Shown here piece by piece: positions 30,806 to 38,907 of a stretch of 40,166 bases of DNA. This stretch comes from a virus. The stretch is taken from positions 64,001 through 104,166 of the IMG/VR virus record IMGVR_UViG_3300017613_001142. One strand, given 5' to 3'. The stretch's first letter is position 1. Each line of letters begins with the position of its first letter. Below the pieces are notes generated by a model. The model had not been told where the DNA came from and did no database searches. It was given only the letters and a program-made list of their open reading frames with translations. The translations under genes were made by a program, and so were the position numbers.

Positions 30806-30889
30806 TAGGCGCGCCCGGATTTGAACCGGGACACTCCTGAAAGTACAAGATTTTAAGTCTTGAGCGTCTACCAATTCCGCCACGCGCCC
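30806..30889 (-). tRNA. tRNA-Leu (TAA)
   Basis: On the minus strand: acceptor GGGCGCG/CGCGCCT (first pair G-T), D-arm with GGTAGACGC, anticodon loop CTTAAAA (TAA), long variable arm (TACTTTCAGGAGT), T-arm CCCGG/CCGGG with TTCAAAT. The long variable arm is diagnostic for a class II tRNA-Leu. Confidence 0.95.
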
Positions 30890-30897
30890 GTCTTGAT

Positions 30898-31437
30898 TTA
30901 TTTCTTAATAGTTACAGTCGCTTCACCGTCTCTGTGAACACGATTTTTCTCATAATCAACTTTCACCGGCCAAGGGAAAATTGTAACTTTCGCCTCAATA
31001 TAAACCGGCTCTAATGACCCCGCTTTACCGACGCACATTACCCAAGTGGCGGATGTATTTTTTGAAGCGAATATACCGTTTGGCTCTGGCTGTTCAATAG
31101 TCACCGCCGTATCATAATTATATTTCAGACCCATTAATGGATTAGTCAAACTCACATCATACGGCAACCCATACCCCAAACTTGGACAATCATATTCAAT
31201 CATGCCATAATCAGACCGCCAAACTGCGTGAGTAGCCACTTTTTGATTTCTCAATTTATAAAGTTCAACCATCAAATGACGCTCAAGCGACCAATCGAAA
31301 GCGGGAACTGGTTGACCTTTAGCATATTGCGATTGCTGTTGGTTAACTTTCTTGGATTCTTTTCCTGCTTCGCTAGTTTCGCATTCAGCCGCGCCAAATA
31401 ACACGCAAGCCAACATTAAAATTATTATCTTTTTCAT
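30898..31437 (-). CDS. Exported phage protein with signal peptide (179 aa)
   Basis: Starts MKKIIILMLACVLFGAAECE, a signal peptide with a Cys at about residue 19. Conserved text PVPAFDWSLERHLMVELYKL and RNQKVATHAVWRSDYGMIEY recur in phage proteins found with small membrane proteins. Contains several Cys (YDCPSLGYG, VMCVGKAG). Likely periplasmic or outer-membrane. It lies between the tRNAs and a small membrane coiled-coil gene. Unknown function. Confidence 0.65.
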   Translation of the reverse strand: MKKIIILMLACVLFGAAECETSEAGKESKKVNQQQSQYAKGQPVPAFDWSLERHLMVELYKLRNQKVATHAVWRSDYGMIEYDCPSLGYGLPYDVSLTNPLMGLKYNYDTAVTIEQPEPNGIFASKNTSATWVMCVGKAGSLEPVYIEAKVTIFPWPVKVDYEKNRVHRDGEATVTIKK

Positions 31438-31438
31438 A

Positions 31439-31747
31439 TTATTTACTCCTCGCTACATTAAGTTGAATTCTTAAAGTTGCTGCTTGCGCTTCAAGATTAG
31501 TTCTGGTTTGTTCGTCAACATCACTTGAAAGTTTGCGTGTAATTTCGGCTAATTGAGCTTCAAAAGTTGCAATTTCAGTTTTTCGAGCTTCTTTGTATTG
31601 AAAACTATTCTCAAAAATCACACGTTCCGCGACTGCTCCGCCCCACATGCCTAGATAGCGTGTTGATCCGATAACTATAGACGCAACCACAATTAACATC
31701 AAAATCCAAAACCACCAACCAGCGAAATATTTCTTTTCTTTTTCCAT
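31439..31747 (-). CDS. Small membrane protein with coiled coil (102 aa)
   Basis: Starts MEKEKKYFAGWWFWILMLIV; one transmembrane helix at about 10-28 (FWILMLIVVASIVIGS), then a long charged coiled coil (AERVIFENSFQYKEARKTEI, LAEITRKLSSDVDEQTR). This topology (N-terminal helix, coiled coil in periplasm or cytoplasm) resembles spanin-like or phage envelope proteins paired with the upstream exported protein. Not enough for a name. Confidence 0.6.
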   Translation of the reverse strand: MEKEKKYFAGWWFWILMLIVVASIVIGSTRYLGMWGGAVAERVIFENSFQYKEARKTEIATFEAQLAEITRKLSSDVDEQTRTNLEAQAATLRIQLNVARSK

Positions 31748-31972
31748 TTATTCAGCCTCTTCAATTTCCTCTTGAGTTATAATTTTGGCGTCAACGCCGG
31801 ATTCCAAAATCATGTCAATCGTATCGCCGATTGCCCCCATTCCGTAAGTTCTCAATTCGTCCGGCGTCGCGCCTGTGATTTTCTCAACAATACTAGAATC
31901 GATTTCCATTTTAAACCAATCACGGATACCCTCGTCTTCCAAAACTTTTAAGATTAATTCTTTGTATTCCAT
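31748..31972 (-). CDS. Small acidic hypothetical protein (74 aa)
   Basis: Starts MEYKELILKVLEDEGIRDWF; helical, acidic, ending KIITQEEIEEAE. No domain recognised. First gene under promoter copy G, with ribosome site AAAGGAG 7-8 bases upstream, and followed by the membrane and exported proteins, which may form one operon of three. Confidence 0.6.
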   Translation of the reverse strand: MEYKELILKVLEDEGIRDWFKMEIDSSIVEKITGATPDELRTYGMGAIGDTIDMILESGVDAKIITQEEIEEAE

Positions 31973-32012
31973 TTTAAACTCCTTTAACGATTATTTAATT
32001 TCGGATTTACCA

Positions 32013-32055
32013 GATTTGTTAAAACTATCATCTCTAACTAAAACCATTCTGTCAA
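32013..32055 (-). promoter_or_regulatory. Repeated promoter cassette, copy G
   Basis: On the minus strand TTGACA (32055-32050) is followed after 29 bases by AACAAATC (32020-32013), a variant of the decamer, and GATGAT lies 17 bases after the -35. The leader then reads ATAATCGTTAAAGGAGTTTA to the ATG at 31972. It lies directly after a terminator (32060-32084), so it starts a separate unit. Confidence 0.6.
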
Positions 32056-32057
32056 CA

Positions 32058-32192
32058 TGAAAAAGCCGCCCCGAAAGACGGCTTCAAGAATTTCAAATAC
32101 TAGCGTTGACCGATTTAAAAACCTGATATTGGTCAATAATCAAGTTTCGATTCAACCGTTTCCGGTAAATATACGCCGATATTAAGAAGTAG
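32058..32192 (-). ncRNA. Candidate small noncoding RNA (about 135 nt)
   Basis: Between a strong promoter (TTGACA at 32227-32222, TAATCT at 32204-32199) and a T-tailed terminator (32084-32060) lies about 135 bp with no reading frame longer than a few codons. Predicted structure: a hairpin ACCG-GAAA-CGGT with a GNRA-type loop (near 32158), a longer arm TTGACC/GGTCAA (near 32132-32108) and the terminator hairpin. This is the usual shape of a phage small RNA. It sits in the gap 32086-32246, which otherwise holds nothing. Confidence 0.55.
32060..32084 (-). terminator. Terminator of the small RNA unit (minus strand)
   Basis: On the minus strand AAGCCG (32084-32079), loop, CGGCTT (32068-32063), then a T-run into the next promoter (TTTTTCATG). 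It ends the small noncoding transcript from 32192. Confidence 0.75.
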
Positions 32193-32198
32193 ACATAT

Positions 32199-32227
32199 AG
32201 ATTATGAGTTTGATTTGTTTTTGTCAA
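32199..32227 (-). promoter_or_regulatory. Promoter for the candidate small RNA
   Basis: On the minus strand TTGACA (32227-32222), 17-base spacer, TAATCT (32204-32199). It points away from the gene ending at 32247 and toward the terminator at 32060-32084. No coding frame follows. Confidence 0.65.
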
Positions 32228-32246
32228 GTTTATTTTCTATCATAAA

Positions 32247-32486
32247 TTAACACTCTCTATTTCTATGCGACTGACTTAGTTGTTTTTTTCCTTTCTGATA
32301 ATAACATGAATTAATGAAGTCAATATTATTCAAGCCGCATATTTCAAAATCATCTATCGTTTGTTGCGGAATATTCAAAACTTCCGCGTTCTCAGTCCAT
32401 TCAATATCACTAAGTTTCATTTTATTGATTCTTTGTCGTTCCGATTGCATCCATCTGACATACTCGATTGCTATTTGTGTTTTCAT
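32247..32486 (-). CDS. Hypothetical protein (79 aa)
   Basis: Starts MKTQIAIEYVRWMQSERQRI. Helical, with a basic ending (KGKKQLSQSHRNREC). TTGGAAAA lies before the ATG. Likely in the operon of 32489-39276. No family recognised. Confidence 0.6.
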   Translation of the reverse strand: MKTQIAIEYVRWMQSERQRINKMKLSDIEWTENAEVLNIPQQTIDDFEICGLNNIDFINSCYYQKGKKQLSQSHRNREC

Positions 32487-32488
32487 AA

Positions 32489-32788
32489 TTATTTTCCAAA
32501 AGATACTAAATTAACAAGTTGTTTTAAAAAATCAATAGGCATATCAGCGATTTCCTCCCAACTGCACCCATTTTGAAATTCTTTTATCAAAAACTTAATA
32601 AAACATCGCGCCGAACAAACGTCGATATCTTCTGTCTGAAAATCTTGTGGATATTGTCCGTGATAGACACAATCAAACCGCAACCAATCATTTGGTATTT
32701 TTTTTTGGTTGGTTTTCTTGCCGCAAACATCACATCGCCATCCAATTGTCACATCTCTTTTAATTGCGCGTTCTTCTGTTAATATCAT
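32489..32788 (-). CDS. Zinc-type hypothetical protein (99 aa)
   Basis: Starts MILTEERAIKRDVTIGWRCD; the text RCDVCGKKTNQKK and DVCSARCFIKFLIKEF gives Cys pairs for a zinc site. It starts 0 bases after the reductase stop. A small accessory protein of the reductase operon is possible, not proven. Confidence 0.6.
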   Translation of the reverse strand: MILTEERAIKRDVTIGWRCDVCGKKTNQKKIPNDWLRFDCVYHGQYPQDFQTEDIDVCSARCFIKFLIKEFQNGCSWEEIADMPIDFLKQLVNLVSFGK

Positions 32789-35700
32789 TTAACTACATCC
32801 CTGGCTCATCCCGCAAGTGACGCAAACGAAACAATTTCCGGTTCTTAAAAAATCTATGCTTCCACATTCTGAGCAAGGCGCATTGTTGCCGGAATCAATA
32901 TTTTGAGTGATTGGTTTATATTCAATTTCTTCTGATTCCGGCGCGTCTGGAATGAATTGTTTGGTGTTATTTAAATAGTGATATGACAAAATCCTAAACA
33001 CGGCGTCGAGCAAAGATGTAGCCATTTTTAACTGTGAATGTCCTTTGACAATGCCATGTGGCTCGAACTTAGTGAATGAAAATTTATCAACAAGCGTCTG
33101 TAATGATACCCCGGTTTGAAGCGCGTAAGATACTGATATGGCGAACTGATTCATTAATGATCTGACTGTTGACCCTTCTTTGTATTCCAAATCAATCCAA
33201 ATTTCTCCAAGTGTCCCGTCTTCATATTCACCGCTTCTTAAATAAAGTTTAGTCCCCCCGACTTTAAAACGCCATCGACGGCCAACACATTCGGCTGGAA
33301 GTTTGCGAGATTCGCCCCACTTGAGCTTAGGTATATCGTGTCCTAAGATTTCATCAACATTCTGTGAATGCTCTTTAGATATTTGAGTTAATACTTCGTC
33401 AACATCCTTTTTCTTCTCGACATTTAAAGGCTGTGAAGATTTAGAACCGTCCCGATAAACTGTGATCGCCTTTAATCCAAGTTTCCATGACTTCATGAAT
33501 ATATCCCATATGTCTTGGACTGTTGCGTCATGCGGCACATTCACCGTTTTGGATATAGCCCCGCTTAAAAACGGCTGAACAGCCGCAAGCATTTTAATAT
33601 GCCCATCACTTGAAATAAAACGTTTTCCGTTTCCGCTTGGCATGGCGCAGTCGAAAATTGGAAGATATTTTTCGCTTAATTTCCCTTCAATAGTATTATT
33701 TTCAGTGATATATTTAAGCATATCTTTGATTTGATAATCAGTAAATCCTGAAACTCTTAAAACTTCCTCAACCGACTGATTAACCATCTGAATTGAACCG
33801 CCGCCCGCTAACTTCTTATGACTAACAAGTGAAAAAGCTGGCTCTATCCCTGTTGTGTCGCAATCCATTAAAAGTCCTGTTGTCCCGACGGGAGCCAAAA
33901 GTGATGTTTGAGCGTTGCGGTAAGATTTATTTTTAACATTATCCCATATTTCTAGCACGTTATCATGTAAATAATCCAAATTTTCAGGAATGTCATTTTC
34001 AACTAACCTGCCACTGCAATTACTGTGAAACCCAATAACGTCTAGCATGCTATTTTGATTCTCTTTAAACTTCTGAAATGCTCCCAATTTTTCAGCAAGT
34101 TCCGCGCTAGTTTCATAAGCCGTCCCCGTCATAATCGAAGTAATCAAAGCGGCTAATGTTCTTCCTTCATCGCTGTCGTAAGGATAACCGGCAAGCATTA
34201 AAAGCGTTCCTAAATTGCTATAGCCTAACCCTAACGGTCTAAATTCATGGGAGTTTTTAGCAATTTCTTTTGTGGGATAGCTACCCAAATCGACTAAAAT
34301 ATCTTGAGCTGTTATAAAAATACGAACAGCGCGACGGAATGATTCAACGTCAAATTTTCCATCTTTCCAGAATTTTACGAGGTTGAGACTTGCGAGATTG
34401 CAAGCTGAATTATTTAAAAAAGAAAATTCCGAGCAGGGGTTAGTGCTTTCTTGTCTTCCTGATTCTTTGCAAGTATTCCATTTATTAATAGTAGTATCAA
34501 ATTGAATCCCAGGATCAGCAACCCTCCACGCCGCTTGACAAATAGCTGTAAAAATATCTCTCGCTTTATGAGTTTGATAAACTTTCCCATCCGTCCGATT
34601 AGTTGTTTGCCAATCGCCGTCTTCCTCCACTGCTTTCATAAACTCGTCGGTTAGCCTGACGGCATTATTGCTATTCTGGCCGCTAACAGTCGCATAAGCT
34701 TCGCCATTAAAATCAGAGTCATAACCTTGTTTTATAAGAGCTTCGGCTTTTTCTTCTTCTTTGATTTTCCAGTTAATGAAATCTAATATTTCTGGATGAT
34801 CGGCGTCTAAAGCCCTGAGTACCGCAGCCCTGCGAGTATTATGGACGAACACTCCACGCCCTTCAAAACTATCTAATTTAGCATTTGAGTTGCCGATTAA
34901 AAAATTATGGTTGTCAAATTCGTCTCGTGTTTCTATTGTTTTACATTCAACTTGTACATCATAAACAATCTGTGATTCTATTGGTTCAACTTTTAAAACT
35001 TTATGGTTTCTTGACTCTAATTCCTTGTAAAAATGATCATAATTTTTAAAATAACGATGCAAAGCAGATCCCCATGTTTGTTGTTCTTTGGGGCTAAACC
35101 CACTTTTATATTTTTTTACATAATAATCGTGACGTGATGCAAGAAATTTTGTTTGTGTGCTTATATCATATCCAATATTGATTAAATGGTATGCAGAATT
35201 CAGCATTTTAGATGATGTTGAGTTGCGACGCATAGTCTGGCGTTGTTCTTCTGTTCTATTAAGTAGCAATTCGCTTTGTTTTTTCTTGTAAGATGCTACT
35301 TTTTCTTTGTTTTTCCAGAAAGCAGCATTTTTATGCATTGCATTGTTTGCTCCTTTTTTGGGGAATTTTTGATTTGAAAAGATGTGTTTTCCTTGAGCTT
35401 TTTGAATTGCAATGCTCTTGCGACCTATAGCCTGTTTAACTTCTTTGGGTGTTAAATCTTTATGTAATTTGCCATGATCAGCAAAAGACATAGTCTTTAA
35501 ATTATTGACAGCATTATTTAATCTATTATGATCAACATGGTGAACAATTTTATTGTCAATGTCATTATCTAAAATATCACGCGCTAAAATTCTATGCATT
35601 TTCATATGCAAAGATTTCGGTAACCTAAATTGAGCATAACCGTCTTTGGAGATTTGACTATACGCCGCTTCTAATCTCATGCCAACTTTCAATTGATCAG

Positions 35701-36646
35701 CCGCTAAATATCTTTGATCTTTTAATAAAAAGGGGTGATCATGTGAAACTTCAAAAACTCCTTTGTCAGTAGTGACACGAACACATTTTTTAACGCTACT
35801 TTGAAAAGCTTGAGCTTTTTTGGCTTCGATGCGATCTTTAAGAATATTTTTAGAAAAGCAGATAAAATTTTTGTCCACTAAATCTACAACACGATTATAT
35901 CCTTCATTAGTCAATATTGGAGTATTAGCAGTCAAACAAGTTCCCCCACTCTTAATAGCACCAGCCGCCGAATCTAAAACTTTCAAAAAACTAATCAGCC
36001 CAGAACTCTTGCCACCACCAGCTAAATTCTCATGAGCGGCGCGCAACGTTGACATATTGGCACCTGAACCACCGCCATACTTAAAAATACTCGCTTCATT
36101 CTTAACCAACTCAAATATACTTAAAAGGTCATCTTCAACGCTCTGAATAAAACAAGCCGACGCTTGTGGTCTTTCATATTGATTTGCTGGTTGCCCAAAA
36201 CCATCAACCCCATCAAAAGCCCAATTCTGACCAGTCCCTGCAATTTTGTACTTATGCCAAAGACCGACATTAAACCAAACAGGGCTATTAAACGCGCCGT
36301 ATTGATTGATTAAAAGCCATTTGAGATCATTATTAAAATTAATAGCGTCATCGCCTTGAAAGTAACGTTGCTCTAACCCAAAAGCGGTTATGGTATCAGT
36401 AATGCGCTCAACAACCTGTTTCAAACTCCATTCATGACCACGTTCATTAGGAACGCCGGATTTACGACAATATTTTGAAGCAAAAATATCAGTCGCGAGC
36501 TGGCTCCAAGGCTTTGGAACTTCAACGCCTTTCATTTCAAACTTAACATTTCCTTCGGCGTCTGTAATTTTCGAGTCTCTAATATCCCATTCGACAGAGT
36601 CATAAACGTCGCCGTCTTGAGTGTGAAAATATTTTTCAAATTTCAT
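32789..36646 (-). CDS. nrdJ: Class II (B12-dependent) ribonucleotide reductase with intein
   Basis: Makes deoxynucleotides using adenosylcobalamin. The start is 36646 (MKFEKYFHTQDGDVYDSVEW), after AAGGA. Extein motifs: FNSPVWFNVGLW, SACFIQSVEDDLLSIFELVK, GGGSGANMSTLRA, NPCSEFSFLNNSACNLASLN (catalytic Cys and the NPC motif), LAPVGTTGLLMDCDTTGIEP and, near the end, MATSLLDAVFRILSYHYL and CSECGSIDFL with CFVCVTCGMSQGCS (redox Cys/zinc tail). The intein (residues 237-603) is spliced out, leaving about 918 residues, normal for long NrdJ. The host must provide or import B12. Confidence 0.95.
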   Translation of the reverse strand: MKFEKYFHTQDGDVYDSVEWDIRDSKITDAEGNVKFEMKGVEVPKPWSQLATDIFASKYCRKSGVPNERGHEWSLKQVVERITDTITAFGLEQRYFQGDDAINFNNDLKWLLINQYGAFNSPVWFNVGLWHKYKIAGTGQNWAFDGVDGFGQPANQYERPQASACFIQSVEDDLLSIFELVKNEASIFKYGGGSGANMSTLRAAHENLAGGGKSSGLISFLKVLDSAAGAIKSGGTCLTANTPILTNEGYNRVVDLVDKNFICFSKNILKDRIEAKKAQAFQSSVKKCVRVTTDKGVFEVSHDHPFLLKDQRYLAADQLKVGMRLEAAYSQISKDGYAQFRLPKSLHMKMHRILARDILDNDIDNKIVHHVDHNRLNNAVNNLKTMSFADHGKLHKDLTPKEVKQAIGRKSIAIQKAQGKHIFSNQKFPKKGANNAMHKNAAFWKNKEKVASYKKKQSELLLNRTEEQRQTMRRNSTSSKMLNSAYHLINIGYDISTQTKFLASRHDYYVKKYKSGFSPKEQQTWGSALHRYFKNYDHFYKELESRNHKVLKVEPIESQIVYDVQVECKTIETRDEFDNHNFLIGNSNAKLDSFEGRGVFVHNTRRAAVLRALDADHPEILDFINWKIKEEEKAEALIKQGYDSDFNGEAYATVSGQNSNNAVRLTDEFMKAVEEDGDWQTTNRTDGKVYQTHKARDIFTAICQAAWRVADPGIQFDTTINKWNTCKESGRQESTNPCSEFSFLNNSACNLASLNLVKFWKDGKFDVESFRRAVRIFITAQDILVDLGSYPTKEIAKNSHEFRPLGLGYSNLGTLLMLAGYPYDSDEGRTLAALITSIMTGTAYETSAELAEKLGAFQKFKENQNSMLDVIGFHSNCSGRLVENDIPENLDYLHDNVLEIWDNVKNKSYRNAQTSLLAPVGTTGLLMDCDTTGIEPAFSLVSHKKLAGGGSIQMVNQSVEEVLRVSGFTDYQIKDMLKYITENNTIEGKLSEKYLPIFDCAMPSGNGKRFISSDGHIKMLAAVQPFLSGAISKTVNVPHDATVQDIWDIFMKSWKLGLKAITVYRDGSKSSQPLNVEKKKDVDEVLTQISKEHSQNVDEILGHDIPKLKWGESRKLPAECVGRRWRFKVGGTKLYLRSGEYEDGTLGEIWIDLEYKEGSTVRSLMNQFAISVSYALQTGVSLQTLVDKFSFTKFEPHGIVKGHSQLKMATSLLDAVFRILSYHYLNNTKQFIPDAPESEEIEYKPITQNIDSGNNAPCSECGSIDFLRTGNCFVCVTCGMSQGCS
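34838..35938 (-). mobile_element. Intein with HNH homing endonuclease in nrdJ (367 aa)
   Basis: Starts at Cys (CLTANTPILTNEGYNRVVDL, block A) between IKSGGT and TRRAAVL, and ends VFVHN before Thr+1. Block B is GVFEVSHDHPFLLKDQRYL; blocks F/G are YDVQVECKTIETRDEFDNHN and GVFVHN. The middle has an HNH motif, VHHVDHNRLNNAVNNLKTM, with KLHKDLTPKEVKQAIGR near it. The junctions are in frame in the conserved reductase text, so splicing should restore it. HNH inteins are a known class in phage reductases. Confidence 0.93.
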
Positions 36647-37706
36647 TAATATCCTTAAAAGCAAGTTTGTAAATAAGTGGCAAAATATCTTTATCGTCTA
36701 ATTTTGCAAATAAATATGGAGCGTATTCTTTATGGGTTTTCATCACCCACAAAGCAAATTCTTTTCTAGTTATTTTTGGCGCGCACTCGAATAAAGCGTC
36801 TACATCCCTTAAAGTTCTTAAAATAATATCTTCAATCACTTCAATATGTTCATTCACATCATCAATAAATTCATCCGGGATAACATCTAAAATCGCCTGA
36901 ATATTATCATTTATATACGCTTCGAGCGTGTTTTTAAAAGAAATATTATGGATGATTTTATGAACTCTAAGATATTCTTTGCCTTTAAATTTAAAACGTT
37001 GTCCATCTTGGAACTCAACAACCCAACCTTCTGAATGGTAAGGTAAAGTTTCTAACCGATTAACAATATCTTGAATATTGTCAAATTCATAACGTTTCGG
37101 CAATGGGAATCCAAAAAACTTCGCTATAGCAACCAAAATTTTATCTTCAAGATATCCGCCAGTGATTTTATTCCGAACACCTATTAAATATAATGCTGTG
37201 TTTTGGCCATAATCGATTACAATTCTATTTTCAGGATAAATTATTTCAAACAAAAATGTCCACTGATTAAAATCGTCAAGTAAATTATCTATTCCTCTTA
37301 AATCATAGGTTCTATTAAAAAACTCAGTCGCCCATTGCGCTTGATCACCGTCAAAACTTCCGCGCGTCGCGATTTTAAATCCATCATCACGATATAAAAT
37401 ACCCAAAGAGCCATCAAGTTTTTCAGTAATCGTTTTTATAGGCGCGTTTGTAGTTCTGTTATTTTCCCCCCAATTAAAAAATTTATCAAATGGACGCGCG
37501 ACAATTTCACCTGTTTTTTTATTAATGATTAGACCACGGCTGACACGCTCCAAAAAATTCCATCTTCCTTCATATTGTGCTTCGTTGAGATAATTAAATA
37601 GGATTAGATCATCTTTTTCTTTAGTGTAGACATGACCAAAATCGCGCCAATCCTGAAAGCCATCAACAACTAGCTTTTGAATGTTTGATATTTTATTGAT
37701 TTCCAT
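36636..37706 (-). CDS. RNA ligase (T4 Rnl1-like)
   Basis: The 356-residue protein is a covalent nucleotidyltransferase. Motif I is TEKLDGSLGILY with Lys96 as AMP acceptor. Motif III is TFLFEIIYPENRIVIDYG. Motif IV/V: SEGWVVEFQDGQRFKFKGKE. The N-terminal part (SRGLIINKKTGEIVARPFDK, FFNWGENN) is typical of Rnl1. The C-terminal domain differs from the T4 anticodon-binding domain. It may repair tRNAs cut by host anticodon nucleases, consistent with the tRNA cluster in the same region. Its end overlaps the nrdJ start. Confidence 0.88.
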   Translation of the reverse strand: MEINKISNIQKLVVDGFQDWRDFGHVYTKEKDDLILFNYLNEAQYEGRWNFLERVSRGLIINKKTGEIVARPFDKFFNWGENNRTTNAPIKTITEKLDGSLGILYRDDGFKIATRGSFDGDQAQWATEFFNRTYDLRGIDNLLDDFNQWTFLFEIIYPENRIVIDYGQNTALYLIGVRNKITGGYLEDKILVAIAKFFGFPLPKRYEFDNIQDIVNRLETLPYHSEGWVVEFQDGQRFKFKGKEYLRVHKIIHNISFKNTLEAYINDNIQAILDVIPDEFIDDVNEHIEVIEDIILRTLRDVDALFECAPKITRKEFALWVMKTHKEYAPYLFAKLDDKDILPLIYKLAFKDINEI

Positions 37707-37986
37707 TTTCTAAATCCGTTAACTGTTGTTGTAATTCAGCTTTTCGATATTGATATTGCAACAATCCCACAGGATCATTGATTTTTCTTGATTCATCAAT
37801 AAATTCATCCATTTGCGCGATATGCGATTTTAAAAAGTCTTTTGTGCTTGGCGGCTTTTCAACTTCTAAAACAGTATAACGATTTCCTTTTACAGTGTAA
37901 TCATGAATTACGTTATTAACAACCATTCCGGCACAAAACTTCAATGTTTCAGTTTCTTGATCTGATGTTGTGAGTTTGATTTTCAT
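37693..37986 (-). CDS. Hypothetical protein (97 aa)
   Basis: Starts MKIKLTTSDQETETLKFCAG; a beta-rich first half and a helical second half (LQYQYRKAELQQQLTDLENG). Overlaps both neighbours by a few bases. No domain recognised. Confidence 0.6.
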   Translation of the reverse strand: MKIKLTTSDQETETLKFCAGMVVNNVIHDYTVKGNRYTVLEVEKPPSTKDFLKSHIAQMDEFIDESRKINDPVGLLQYQYRKAELQQQLTDLENGNQ

Positions 37987-38663
37987 TCTATAAAATGATT
38001 CCTATTTCCTTGAATTTTCCTAATTAAAATAGCTCGCGTCTTTTCCCATACGTCAATTGGATCAAGTTTATCCCATTTCTCAAACATTCGCAATTCCAAT
38101 TTTGAGAGTTTAATATATTCAGGATAAGTCTCTGACATGTAAAAATAAATCCTAGCTATATCACCCCTAATATCAGGTTTAGGCTCAACTATCCGCCGCG
38201 CTCGCTCAAAATCACAGTCACCATATTTCCGATATTCACCGGGGATCATGCCAAAGGAATAATTACGACGGTCTCCGTTAATTTCACCCACGGACGGAAC
38301 GATATTATACATGTCCGCTTCTATAAAATTGAATTCTCGGCTTGTTTTGCGGGCTTTTCGGCGGGATAATCCGTCTGTAAATCGCGACGCTGGTACTACA
38401 TGTTCCCACTCCAACCGCCGCGCCCGTTTGATATTTTTTCGCGGATTATAACCGCATGACTTAAATGAAATCCGTTTGCCTTCAAAAAGACATTTGCAAT
38501 AAAAAGTTTCCGGCTTTCGTTTCCAGATAATCGGAAGATATTCTTTGGCGGCGCGAAAATTTTTTATTTCGCGATTGCCTTTATATTCAGTTTTGCGGTC
38601 TAAAGTAAACGCAATAATAACCCAAACTGACAGCAACCCTAAAAAAATAATTGCCGTTTTCAT
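37983..38663 (-). CDS. EndA-like endonuclease I with signal anchor
   Basis: The 226-residue protein has an N-terminal hydrophobic helix (AIIFLGLLSVWVIIAF, about 4-19), then the EndA/Vvn nuclease: RLEWEHVVPASRF (general base His88), EADMYNIVPSVGEINGDRRN (metal ligand Asn and the N-x-x-R motif) and SFGMIPGEYRKYGDCDFERA. This family cuts DNA and RNA outside the cytoplasm or after lysis; in phages it can break down host DNA. The hydrophobic N-terminus suggests export or membrane attachment. Cys residues (CKCLF, SCGY) may form disulfides. Confidence 0.88.
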   Translation of the reverse strand: MKTAIIFLGLLSVWVIIAFTLDRKTEYKGNREIKNFRAAKEYLPIIWKRKPETFYCKCLFEGKRISFKSCGYNPRKNIKRARRLEWEHVVPASRFTDGLSRRKARKTSREFNFIEADMYNIVPSVGEINGDRRNYSFGMIPGEYRKYGDCDFERARRIVEPKPDIRGDIARIYFYMSETYPEYIKLSKLELRMFEKWDKLDPIDVWEKTRAILIRKIQGNRNHFIE

Positions 38664-38899
38664 TTAAAATGTATTTCGCGGCGGAAACGATTTGGAGTGT
38701 TACAGATTGCGCATTGATATGATTTAGTGGGAATAGGTTGTCCGGGGATTAATGATAGACTGGAAATTGGAGTCTTGCGCCAAGAATCTAGCGGCGAAAA
38801 CGCATGGCAATGATTGCATTTCACTTGGCAATCACATCGCGGATATTCTTGTTTTGGCGCGCGCAACGATTCAACTGATTTTACAGATAAAGTTTGCAT
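38660..38899 (-). CDS. Small zinc-type protein (79 aa)
   Basis: Starts MQTLSVKSVESLRAPKQEYP. Cys pairs CDCQVKCNHCHAFSP and CAICNTPNRFRR could build two zinc sites. It overlaps the EndA start by 4 bases. One of the Cys-pair micro-proteins in this phage. Function unknown. Confidence 0.6.
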   Translation of the reverse strand: MQTLSVKSVESLRAPKQEYPRCDCQVKCNHCHAFSPLDSWRKTPISSLSLIPGQPIPTKSYQCAICNTPNRFRREIHFK

Positions 38900-38907
38900 G
38901 ATTTCTC

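Noticed and set aside
36646-36664. An earlier start for nrdJ (MLLRIL extension)
   Set aside because: The ATG at 36646 has AAGGA at good spacing and matches the reductase N-terminus; the extension lies in the upstream gene.
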